NCBI RefSeq assembly: GCF_009389715.1
Contig: NC_052395.1
Location: forward strand, 26,007,670 to 26,071,669
Source: Phoenix dactylifera
Lineage: Eukaryota > Streptophyta > Magnoliopsida > Arecales > Arecaceae
Direction of reading: 5' to 3'
DNA length: 64,000 bases
Below, one piece after another: positions 36,030-46,705 of this stretch. Numbering within the stretch: position 1 is the first letter of the stretch; every line of letters begins with the position of its first letter. Position numbers and translations under genes: made by a program. The notes beneath the pieces are model-generated. The model made no database searches. It had not been told where the DNA came from and saw only the letters and a list, made by a program, of their open reading frames with translations.

Positions 36030-36760
36030 GGTACTTGTGGATAGCCAAAGATCTTTATTCACTGGAACATAAGATACCAAATGCAGTGATCTTAACTCAT
36101 CGGGCTATTTGGTCACCAAATGCCATCTGAAGAGAAAGAAACCTTTGCCCAAGATTTGCTAACAAATCTTCAGCCATGTTAGCTTTTCTCTGTTTACATG
36201 ACTAATTTGTACTCCTAAAAATGTTGTAGCAAAGCAAAAATATCCAATATTAGAGGCCTAATCCTCCAAGGGAATCCCTCACCGTCTCAAAATAGACACT
36301 AATGGGTGAGAGAATCACTTTCATATGCACATTTACAGCAACCAATAGAGCTTCCCCTCAAGCCCAGGCTTCTAAATACAGAGGACTAATGGCTGGAAGA
36401 CACTGAGTACCTTCATACAATAAAAAACGTCCATCCGACCCGAATGAATACCAGCCCCAGCAGCCATGTCCTGTTGATCATAAGATCCATCAGTATTAAT
36501 CTTAATCCGCTATGGCAGAGGGAGTGCCCAAGATATCTGCATAGGATGAGATTTGTTTTGAACTATCCCAGGAGATTTACCATATTATTGTGCCAAAAGG
36601 TAGGCCCTTCTGATAATCCCAGAAAAACAATTATTCTCATGGATCCCAGTACAAGTTGGCTCTGAACTACATGTTAGATTTCCTGTTTTAATGGTACATC
36701 TTGTCATGATTAGTTCTTCCTCTAACCGGGAGTTGCTCATCTTAACTGGAACAATAAAAA
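36030..36760 (-). pseudogene. LINE RNase H domain fragment
   Basis: On the minus strand 36410-36510 reads INTDGSYDQQDMAAGAGIHS, the start of the plant LINE RNase H domain (first catalytic Asp in NTDGS). 36110-36190 reads ANMAEDLLANLGQRFLSLQM, the C-terminal block (consensus-like REANxxADxLAxxG). Stops and frameshifts separate them. Confidence 0.75.
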
Positions 36761-37145
36761 AAGGTGAAAGTTTTAAGAACGAGGATAGGTAGAAACCCAG
36801 CCAAAAATCAGTCCATCGTTAGTAACAATTTCTGATGATTTTACCAACTATATTGCTTGGAACCTTCATTAGGTAGCTGAAGGTTGACGTCTATTCGAAT
36901 TGTATTTGCTATAGGGAGAATCTCTTGCCATAATAGCCAATGGAAGCCAGTGGCTTAAGCAAGCAGTAGGTAACTTTTGCAGCTTGGAGCCCAAGGATCT
37001 ACCATCACTGTTATTTGACGTTAGATTGCAAAGAAAGATAAGAAGGGGACACAAAACCCCAGAAAAAAGAGTAGAATGGGACTTCGTCGACTCCTAGCCG
37101 TTAGTTTATCGAAGGGCCATGTCATTCTGGCATGTTATTGACCAT
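36761..37145. other. Distal 5' region of subtilase gene 1
   Basis: Ordinary plant intergenic composition. No recognisable exon or element. Confidence 0.4.
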
Positions 37146-37163
37146 GTCTTGATTAGCTAAGCC

Positions 37164-37202
37164 CGGGTGGCTGCTCTTTCCAGCCTCCCTCCTCATCAAA
37201 AA
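37164..37202 (+). mobile_element. 39-bp LINE 3' stub with 18-bp target duplication
   Basis: The 18-mer gtcttgattagctaagcc occurs at 37146-37163 and again at 37203-37220. Between them lie 39 bp ending in catcaaaaa, the typical 3' end plus A-tail of a plant LINE. This is the footprint of an extremely 5'-truncated retrotransposition, about 20 bp upstream of the gene 1 TATA box. Confidence 0.7.
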
Positions 37203-37239
37203 GTCTTGATTAGCTAAGCCAGTAACCAGGCCAAGCACG

Positions 37240-37246
37240 TATAAAT
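37240..37246 (+). promoter_or_regulatory. Likely TATA box of subtilase gene 1
   Basis: tataaat lies 50 bp upstream of the start codon at 37296, consistent with a short 5' leader. Confidence 0.6.
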
Positions 37247-37295
37247 CCAAGGACCCTTACAAGCCAATCTAATCACTACTACCACAAAATCAAGA

Positions 37296-40200
37296 ATGGC
37301 TTCCGAGTTTCCTTCCTCCGTGTTTCTCCTCACTTTCCTGACTGTACTCTGCTTTCGATTGTGGTCATCCGAAGCTGAACCCCCGACCAAAGTAAGTAAT
37401 TCTTTCGCAGCAGCGTCGAATATTGGAATTTGTGATCTAGCTTCACTGCTGTGTTCTTTGGATGTCTGCAGCTGTACATCGTGTACATGGGAGAAAAGGA
37501 ACATGAAGACCCAGACCAAGTCACAGCTTCTCATCATGACCTACTCATCTCTCTTCTTGGGAGGTATCCTAGTCTTCTCTCCTTCCTTGGTTAACTGCTT
37601 AATTTGATACAAGGATCCATACCTTTATTAAGGAAATCTAGCTTCCGTCCCTGGTTTTGGTTTCCATTTTATATCCAAGACCTGTTAACTAAAATTGTAT
37701 TTAATTTTCACCTAGCCTGTCTGAAAAGCAATGTTCTCGTGTGTGCGAAATAGGCAATGCGCATGCAACAGGAACAACTGTGTAATAAAAGCACAAGGCT
37801 ATACAAAAATTTTTACGCATCAGTGACTAAAAATTAAACAAGATGCAGCCCGATCCTAACCATCACATGGCAGTCGACGCAAGAGCGGGAATTAATTTTT
37901 CACTTATTATTTTGCCATTACGCACTACGGTTGTCTTGGTATTGCAGCAAGGAGGAAGCTCTGGCTTCTATCGTCTACAGCTACAAGCATGGCTTCTCGG
38001 GTTTCGCTGCGATGCTCACAGTGCATCAGGCAAAGCAACTCAGAGGTTCAGCTGTTCTTAAAATCATCGTAAATCTTTTTTTTCCTTACGATCTTCGTTA
38101 CTAAGATCACTAACTGCATCCTGTCCATGCAGAGTCACCGGATGTCATCAGCGTGAAGCTTAGTGGCGAGTGCAGACTCCAAACAACTCGTAGCTGGGAC
38201 TATCTGGGACTGAACTACAAGCAACCTACCGAACTCCTCCACAAAAGCAAACTGGGAGATGGTATAATAATAGGAATCATTGATACAGGTCAGTCCTATT
38301 TCATCTCGTCTCGAGCAAGCATTGCTGTTACAATTCGATTGTTGATATTGAATTTTGTTAAGGGATATGGCCGGAATCGAACAGTTTCGATGACAATGGC
38401 TATGGGCCGATCCCTTCACGATGGAAGGGGAAGTGCGAAGCAGGAGAGGCATTTGATGTCAATCACTGCAACCGGAAGATCATCGGAGCTCGGTACTACT
38501 GTCGCGGTGTCCCCGACAGGTACCTTAAAGAAGAATATGTCTCGCCCCGTGACTACAACGGGCATGGAACGCACACTGCCTCCACGGCGGCTGGCTCGCC
38601 GGTGGAGAACGTGAGCTACCACGAGCTCGGCTTTGGGGTGGCCAGAGGCGGTGCCCCTCGGGCACGGCTGGCCGTATACAAGGCAGTGTGGGGGAAAGGC
38701 AGCGGCGCTGGTAGCTACGCCACGGTGCTGGCGGCGATGGATGACGCGATTCATGACGGAGTTGACATTCTCTCGCTATCGCTTAAGGTGGAGGATGACT
38801 CGTTTGGTTCCTTGCATGCAGTGGCAAATGGGATCACCGTGGTCTATGCCGCCGGGAACCTGGGCCCTATTCCCCAGACCCTGTTAAATGAGGCGCCTTG
38901 GGTCATTACAGTGGCCGCGAGCACAATTGACCGCTCGTTTCCTACTGACATCACCCTTGGAAACAATCAAACTCTGGTGGTAAGAAAGCAAAAACCAACC
39001 TGAAAGAATATTAAGACTATTTCAAACCGCCATCATCATTGTTTTAAGTGCAATACCTGCCTGACAATCACTGCACAATATCTAAGTCAATAATCTATTA
39101 ATTTCTAAGATATACTTGCATTATATATATATAATGGGACGTAGTTGGATGTAAGAATTTCATAGAATTAGCCAACCCTAATACTATAATCAAAATTTAT
39201 GCAAGTGTGCTATATAGATATAGAGGAAGGATTAATTGGTCTGTTCAAAGAATTCAGAACTCAGAAGCTCCGCTATGACATCGCATGAAGATATATGGAT
39301 TTAGAATTAATATGCAAGGGTCTCCTTAGAACTAAAACGTGTTCAAGGGAGAAAATACGAGCATTATCGTTTTATGTGATCTAAGAATTAAGGGCATTTC
39401 TTTTCATTTCACTCTAATATTCTAAAAGGAAAAAGACCATGTGAGCATGGAAACTATTGTGCAAAGGGTAATACATGCTTCCTTACAGGGTCAGTCCATG
39501 TTTTACACAACTAAGAAGGACAATGGCTTCAGAGAACTAGAATATGGTTACAGGTACCAAGAATTTCTTTTTGTTTGTACATAAATAGTTTAGAAAGTGA
39601 GCATTGTGAGATTCTCTCAAAAAACTAAGCATTGTGTAATCCCTTGCAGCTGCACGAAGGAAACATTGAATGGTACCAACATAGTCGGGAAGGTTGTCCT
39701 ATGTGTCGCAGTCTCTCCCTCACCCTTGACTCTATTTCCTATCGTATTGTCTAATGTGTTGCAAGCAGGAGGAAAGGGCCTTATTTTTTCTCAACATACG
39801 ACCAATGGTCTTGTAGTAGTTGAAGGATGCAGAGGCATCCCTTGCATTCTTGTGGACTTGAACATTGCAAATGAAATCGCCGGCTATATTCTTAGAACAA
39901 GGTGATTTTTCTCCTTTTGTTCTTCATATACATCTCATATGCATGATTAGCCTTTTTGTTATAACATCTAGTTTGCACAGCTCACCTGTGGTGCAGGTGA
40001 GCAACACGCAAAATGTTGTGGGTAAAAAAGTGTTATCGCCAAAGGTTGCTGCGTTCTCTTCAAGGGGGCCAAGCATACTATTTCCTGGAGTGCTCAAGGT
40101 AATACGTATATTTTAATCAACAGAAAGGTCGTAAACAAAACATTATCTTTGTTTTTTAAGAGACACCTCATCCTAGTAATTGATCCAATTCTTGTAATTT

Positions 40201-41200
40201 ATAAAAATATTTGATTGAGACACCATTGTAACTTGGGATCTGGATAATCAACTGGATCTCAAAATTTTAAACTCTCCTCTCTTGTGATTCTTAAAAGCAT
40301 TTACTAATCTTCTTTTTTTGCTGAAAAACTATGAGTTCCTTCTCATTGTCAAAGGACAAGAACTCATGGTTTACTATTGAACAGCCTGATATTGCAGCTC
40401 CGGGTGCTAGCATCTTGGCAGCAGTTCGAGACTCCTACATATTTGGTTCTGGAACATCAATGGCGTGTCCACATGTGTCAGGAGCAGCAGCTTTGCTTAA
40501 ATCTCTACATCCTAATTGGTCTTCTGCTGCCATAAAATCAGCACTTGTCACCACTGGTGCGTCATTTATTTTACATTCATATCTTTCACCAATCAGTTTT
40601 CTTTTCTTTTGTCTTCCAACTCTCATCACTTGCCTACGTTCGGTCTTCTGTGAAGCATCTACTATGGATGGATATGGATTGCCCGTACTAGCAGAAGGAG
40701 CGCCAAGGAAGATTGCAGATCCATTTGACTATGGCGGAGGCCAAATTAACCCGAATCGAGCAGCAAATCCTGGCCTTATTTATGACATCAATCCAAAGGA
40801 ATATTATAAGTTCTTCAATTGCACTTATCAATTGTTTGAGATTTGCGACAAAGGATTGCAACCTGTATATTACCTAAATCTCCCCTCCATTTCCATTCAT
40901 GATCTCAAAAGTTCTGTGACAGTTTGGAGAACAGTAACCAATGTGGGTGAGATTGATGCAGTCTATAAGGCAGAAGTCCAAGCTCCGACAAATGTTAAGA
41001 TGGAAGTCGAGCCTTCTGTTCTTATATTTAATGCTACCAAAAGGATACATACCTTCGAAGTGACCTTCTTGCCAATTCACGAGGTACAGGGGGTCTTTTC
41101 GTTCGGAAGCTTGACATGGAATGATGGTGGAGTTCACTTGGTGAGAATTCCAATTGCAGTTCGCGTGGTGATTCTGGACTTCTATGGAGATACTGAATGA
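37296..41200 (+). CDS. Subtilisin-like serine protease, SBT3-type (gene 1), complete
   Basis: Ten exons join in frame: 37296-37391, 37472-37563, 37948-38045, 38133-38288, 38363-38979, 39489-39553, 39650-39901, 39981-40098, 40385-40556, 40656-41200 (2211 nt, 736 aa). Order: signal peptide (residues 1-27), I9 propeptide starting [15 protein letters not shown]8 catalytic domain, inserted PA domain (about 365-460), Fn3-like C-terminus. Catalytic residues by count: Asp146 (GIIDTG), His215 (NGHGTHTAS), Asn313 (YAAGN), Ser523 (GTSMACPH). Family members are secreted, self-processing proteases of the cell wall and apoplast. Introns are all GT-AG. Nothing is broken, so it is probably functional. It converges on gene 2. 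The SBT3 assignment rests on overall motif resemblance and the gene's substrate cannot be inferred. Confidence 0.93.
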
Positions 41201-41254
41201 AAGTTTCCTTAATAGTATTGATTGTTGGCCTAGGAAATTAATGCTGTAAGTAGA

Positions 41255-41260
41255 AATAAA
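41255..41260 (+). terminator. Putative polyadenylation signal of gene 1
   Basis: aataaa 55 bp after the stop codon, in an AT- and TGTA-rich 3' region. Confidence 0.5.
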
Positions 41261-41599
41261 TATGGATGCGATGTGGTCATGTATGCAAGATATATGATGT
41301 TGAGTTGTATGCCAAGATCAAAGAGGTGACATGTAATGATTGTTAATTCCGCACATGTATATGACATCAGTTGTATGTAATGTATGTGCAATGAGAACTA
41401 TGTTTATTTGATTTAGGTGGCTGGATTTGATGATTTCTTCTTCTTCATCATCATCTTCTTTATGATCTTAGTCTGTTTGGTAATTTTTGCATTAATTTAA
41501 GCTTAAAACCAACTCCAAAAATTTATGGTTCACTGCAGATGAATCTTCTTCATTTTATTTTTGAAAGAAATGGATGAATTTTCAATGCATGATCCTTTC

Positions 41600-41715
41600 A
41601 CTATCGTGGGGTCTAGGGAAGGTCAATTATATACACCCTTACCTCTGTGTGTGTAGAGAGGCTATTGTTATGTTTCGAACTTGTAACATCTAAGCGCAAG
41701 TTGCACTTTGTTATT
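41600..41715 (+). mobile_element. SINE-like fragment
   Basis: gggtctagggaaggtcaattatatacacccttacc...gtgtagagaggctattg...tttcgaacttgtaac resembles the body and box B region of Au-like plant SINEs. Box A and tail are not clear. Confidence 0.4.
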
Positions 41716-42189
41716 ATTATTATCTTGCTTTTGAAAGTGCAGCTGGATTGAAGATTAATTTTCATAAAGATCAACCTTGTACATAAACTTAAATGAAAGA
41801 GAAGCATCCAACATTGTCTCTATATTATAATGAATTCCAAAAAAGGTAAACTTCGTTTCACCTATCATGGTTTGCCTTTTAAGTAATAAGGAAATCCCCA
41901 AATAGTACTGGATGCCTTTGCTAGAGAAAATTAGCTCAAGACTGGCCTATTGGAAAGAGAAGCTCCTCCCTATAGGGGGGAGAATTACCTTGATTAATAC
42001 AGTGTTATCTGCTATACCTTCCTACTTCATGTTCTATCTTCAAATTGCCAAAATAGGTCAGTAACAGAATTGATCAAATAAGATATGCTTTTCTTGAAAG
42101 GAGACGGAATGTATCAATGGATTTCACTGCCTAGTGAAGTGGAAGAGTACTTGCTGCACTAAAGAAGAAGGGGATCTTGGCCTAAAGAA

Positions 42190-42660
42190 TATCAGAAACA
42201 AGAACCTCGCTCTTCTTGCAAAATAGGCTTGGAACTTGATCGAGGGGCCAAGGGAACCATGGATGGGCCAGTTCAATAGTACATGCTACACTAGAAGAAA
42301 ATTTAGAATACATGTGTGGAGATCATGGGAAAATTCTTGGCTTAAAGAATATCAGAAACATGAACCTTGCTCTTCTTGCAAAATAGGCTTGGAACTTGAT
42401 CAAAGGGCCAAGGGCACCATGGATGGGCCAGATCAATAGTACTTGCCACACCAAAAGAAATTTAGGATACATGTGAGAAGATTAAGGGAAAATTTCTTGT
42501 CTTAAAGAATATCAGACAAACGAACCTCGCTCTTTTTGCAAAATAGGTTTGGAACTTGATCAAGGGGCCAAGGGCACCATATATAGATGGGCTAGATCAA
42601 CAGTACCTACTGCTCTAGAAGAAAATTTAGAATATATGTGAGAAGATCAAGGCAAGATTT
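42190..42660 (+). repeat. Three tandem ~170-bp copies inside the older LINE
   Basis: The block aaagaatatcagaaacaagaacctcgctcttcttgcaaaatagg through gaagaaaatttagaatacatgtg occurs three times in direct succession (starting about 42185, 42345, 42505). A normal LINE has one copy here, so this is a local tandem duplication after insertion. Confidence 0.85.
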
Positions 42661-43060
42661 CGTTCCCCTTTCAAGATATTGGTAAGGAGCTTGAAGCCTT
42701 TTCGAATTGTACCTCTTTCAAGTTTAGTAATGGGGACATCATCAGGTTTGGGAGGATTCCTGCATAGGCTCCGTCCCGCTGTCTATTCTCTCAGAGGAAC
42801 TATGCCACGAAGCTGTCAAAACAAAAGTAATGGAGTTGGAAAACCCTGAGATGGAAAATCAGACTGCTACGCCCCCTTTCCCTCCATGAGACCAAATAGC
42901 TTGAAACTTTGTAGGATCTCCTCTGGGTTGTTAGCCCTTCTAGAATTGTAGATATGCTAGCTTAGAAGTTTACTAAAGTGGTATCTACATGGGGGGCTCT
43001 TGTTACAGATTCATCAATTATGACAGTATTCTCTATCCTTACTACAGAGTTACTTGGAAG

Positions 43061-44150
43061 TAAGGCTGCAAATGGGTCGGGTTGACCCGTGATCCGACCC
43101 AGCCTGATCCGTTTAGACCCGATCCAATCCGATTTAAAGAACCTGTGGGGCCGGGCCGGATTCTAAAATTGGACCCATTCGATCTTCCAAGTCGAATATG
43201 GGTTTATTAAATTTTGATCTGCCCATCCCAACACATTTGATTTTTAAGACAATTTTAGATTTTCTACCCTATGACCCAACTCGAACCTGATACACCGTTA
43301 GGGCCCGTACGGGTGCATAAGGGTCTTTAACTCTATATTCCTCTAATCTTTTCTTTTATTTGAGGATGAGAGAAATGGAAGAAAAATGACATAAATTTTA
43401 CATTAAGTCATAGGTTGGTTATATTAAATGGGAATATTATTTTCCTAAGAAGGAAGTTCAAACTAATGAGGCAAAATAGAGTATAACTTTGCTATATAAA
43501 AGAAGATGGGTACATGATGAGTCTTTTATAGCTGTTGAACTTTACTATATGTCATTATCAAAACTATATTCCTCATCTTGGCCCATATATGCTTTTCGAG
43601 TAGTATGTTTAGAAAAAATAGTAGTAGATGCATTCTAACAAATTCATGGGATATCATTGTCGAGTAAAAGGATTAGCATATATGCAATTCTTTTCTACTC
43701 AAAAAAAAGTATTGCATATATGAACAAAATTTTTTGCTTGTAGCTAGCAAGGTTGAGCTTATCATTATTAGGTTAGTTTGTAATGGCATCAATCCTTCAT
43801 ACTCAAGCACTTTCACTTGTATAGTCTTGTATAGCCTATTTTCTGTAGTTTTCATTCATTGCAAAAGAAACCAAGTATAGGAAATGACAAGTATAGGGAT
43901 CTATCCTGGACCCGATCCAGACCTGGCCCAGACCTGATTAAGACTCATTTTTTTGGGTTGGGACTGGATTATACATGGACCCGACAAGACTCGAATGACC
44001 CATTGGGTTATAAATTTTAGCCATTGACCCGACCTGACCCAGTCTTCTATTGAGTTGAGTCTGAGTCTAACATTGGGACTGGAACAAGGAACCAGATTAG
44101 GTCGGGGTCACTCTATGATCCGATTCGACCCAACTCATTTGCACCCCCTA
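43061..44150. mobile_element. hAT-like non-autonomous DNA transposon, 1090 bp
   Basis: Flanked by perfect 8-bp duplications cttggaag (43053-43060 and 44151-44158). Terminal inverted repeats: TAAGGCTGCAAATGGGTCGG on the left and, reversed, TAGGGGGTGCAAATGAGTTG on the right, followed by (ga)tccgacccg-type subterminal repeats. No transposase was recognised in the interior. The 8-bp TSD points to the hAT superfamily. The end sequences are shared with 60033-60454. Confidence 0.85.
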
Positions 44151-44781
44151 CTTGGAAGGCTGTTGTGTGGGAAAAAATTAAGGTATTCCTTTGCTTGGAA
44201 AATAGTTTGCATATACGAGAGGTACTTGCAAAGAAGGTTGGAGGAAAGAGTAGAAACAACAAATCATATATTCATTAAATGCCCCTTTATAAGAAATATA
44301 TGGTCATCAATAATGACTTGTCTCACCTTGAAAGGTTGAGCTTCAAACTTACATATCTTTGGACTTGGTGGAGATGCCGAATGATCCGATCGACAATGGG
44401 ACCAACACCTCATGGCACTTTTTTTTTGGCAAATTTGGCATGAAAGGAACATGCGAATTTTTCTTAGAGAGAAGGGCTCAACCAACATTGTCCTTCAAAA
44501 GACTACATAATAACCGCACAGAGAAATAGCTTCGCAGGAAGACTCAAATGGCGAACAAGGAGCAGAAGAGAGACGGAGCGACGGAGATGGAGGAGCAGTG
44601 GGAGAACCGTACGACATAGACGGAGGCGGATGGAAGGAATGGCATTCAGCAAAACTAGATAACGGCCGAGAAGTCATTGTGGTCGTTGATGGCCCAGGCG
44701 CCCCCACGGCGACCCCAATGGACCTCGTCTGAGATCCCCCAAGCGGAACTCCGGCAAAATTAGAGCGTCTTCACGAAGGTT

Positions 44782-45400
44782 TTGGAGATACCACTGGAGA
44801 GGATCAACAAGGCACAGAGAACCTGGTCAGCAACGACTCTGCTAGCCCGAAGCCTTGGTCGCTATGTCCCAATCGATCAGATTATGAAGGAGATCCGGAT
44901 TAGGGCTCGAATCGGCTACGAGGTCAAAGGACTCCCAATGGCGGCCAGGCATTTGGCCATTTGCTTCAAGAAGGTGGAGGATAGGGATGCGGTGCTTCGG
45001 AGCGGTCCATGGCTGGTAGCGGGACAACTACTGGCCATGGAGAGGTGGCGCCCCAATTTTGTGGCCGACGTTCAAGAGATCACTAAGGTTGCAGCATGGG
45101 TACGAATGTTGGCACTGCCACTCGAATTCTGTTATAGGGAGTCTATTCTCGACATCGCTGGTGCAGCTGGACGCCCGCTGGCATTGGATGCAATGACGGA
45201 CTGCAGGTGGCGTCTAGGGTTTGCGAGGGTGAAAATAGAAATCGATGCCCTAAAGCCCTTGAGGCCGGGAATCTACCTTCAAGGTGAATCGGGGAGAATT
45301 TGGCAGTGATTCACCTATGAAAACCTTCCGGGGGTCTGCTACCAGTGCGGTTGTCTCGGCCACGGCAGGAACATATGCAGTCCCTTGCCTCCAGTGGCCG
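44782..45400 (+). pseudogene. LINE ORF1 (DUF4283 and CCHC zinc knuckle), broken
   Basis: From about 44810 the frame reads TWSATTLLARSLGRYVPIDQ and MAARHLAICFKKVEDRDAVL then SGPWLVAGQLLAMERW, matching the DUF4283 domain of plant LINE ORF1 proteins. A TGA at 45307-45309 interrupts the frame directly before CYQCGCLGHGRNIC, a CX2CX4HX4C zinc knuckle (about 45340-45380), so the knuckle is cut off from the domain. ORF1 proteins coat LINE RNA. A G-run follows at 45400. The frame at 45548-46069 probably represents the ORF1 C-terminal region after further shifts. Confidence 0.8.
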
Positions 45401-46705
45401 GGGGGGGGGGACTAGATGCAAGATGGAAAGATGAAAGCGACCCCAACAAATCCGGATGAGCATTGCTTAGACCAGAGCAACCGACCGGCCTATGGACCAT
45501 GGTTGGTCGTCAGTCAGAATCGCAAACCGAAGTAGGCCAGATCGAAGATGGGGAAGAAGACGGCCACCGGGTTGGGACAGGAGTCAACCTGTGGCCCACT
45601 CACCATCAACCAAGGTCCCCAAGCTTCACGATCTAGGGCGAGGGTGATCGAGCGGCCGATGGGGGCTGATGGGCAGAGGATCGAGCCAATGCCGGACTGG
45701 GGGAAAGTGCCGGCGATGGATGAGCTCGGTGACGACTCGGCCCCTTCTGTTGAGGTTAGCTTATTTGACTCACTATTTAACTCTGGGTTGGAGCTGAGTC
45801 ATCTCGATCAGAAGGGCCTGGGGCCTATGCGGGCTCAATCAGGCTGCATGCTGGGAGCCCAGGGGAGCATGGACCAACAACAGGTATCCACCGACCTCGG
45901 CCCGTCCAAACGGGCCCAAAGCCTAGTGAACCCGGCCCACCCATTAATCCACTGTGAACCCAGCCCGCCAAAAAAAGGCCCAAAGCCCACTGAAGAGAAC
46001 CGGGTTAGCGGACCAGAGTATAGCGGGTGGGCGAGGAGCTGGATCCGCACCCAGAACCCGATGAGCTGAGAACGATAGAGCCCAAGTGGGCAACAGGACA
46101 CAGACTTCATCAGACTCCACCGAGCTCCCCCCCCCCCCCCCCCCCCCGTCCCGACGGCCACCCCAATGTCGACGACGGAGGAACGGCCGGCGACGAAGGA
46201 ACGGCCGACGACGGAGGAACGTCCGATGGATGAACTGACAGGAGGAAGTAGGGCTCGGAGCCTGCTACCATGTCTCGCCTAGAGAGCTATACCGGGGGTA
46301 GTCTCTAGGAAAACCCACGAGAAGACTCTCTCTCTCAGGCTGCATCCATGTCTGGTGCTTTGGTTCCCAGTGGTCAGCAGGGGACTGAGACGACAACTGA
46401 AGAAAGGCGTGGAAAGGGCCGGAGTGATAAAGGGGCTAGAACCGTGAAACGGCAACCTGGTGACCAAACGAGGAAAGGTAGGCGGTAGACACAAAGGTTG
46501 GCAGAGGAGAAGAAGGTGACAAGCATGAATGTTTCTCTCAATGTGAAGGAGTAGAGGGAGGAAGGCAACGGTGAACCATCCAAAGGGGATGAACAAAGGC
46601 ATATTGTGGCCAAATTGAAAAAGGCTATCCTCAGTTGGAAAGGCTCTTCAAAAAGGCAGTGTCCAAGTCAGGGAAAGGTAGAATTTCCCCCCCAAATCAT
46701 GTGTT

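Larger units (their letters stand above)
41728..44496 (+). pseudogene. Older LINE (5' part), interrupted by a hAT-like element
   Basis: Read with frameshifts, the plus strand gives FESAAGLKINFHK, then LEKISSRLAYWKEKLLPIGG, RITLINTVLSAIPSYFMF, the thumb region of plant LINE reverse transcriptase. After the hAT-like insertion (43061-44150) comes the zf-RVT block VETTNHIFIKCPFIRNIW (about 44250-44310), then WHERNMRIF. It is split again by the full-length LINE at 44510 and resumes at 50829. No long frame survives. Confidence 0.85.

Noticed and set aside
38416..38754. Minus-strand 112-aa frame over exon 5 of gene 1, and similar frames opposite exon 5 of genes 2 and 3
   Set aside because: Shadows of the conserved GC-rich subtilase exon; they lack independent motifs.
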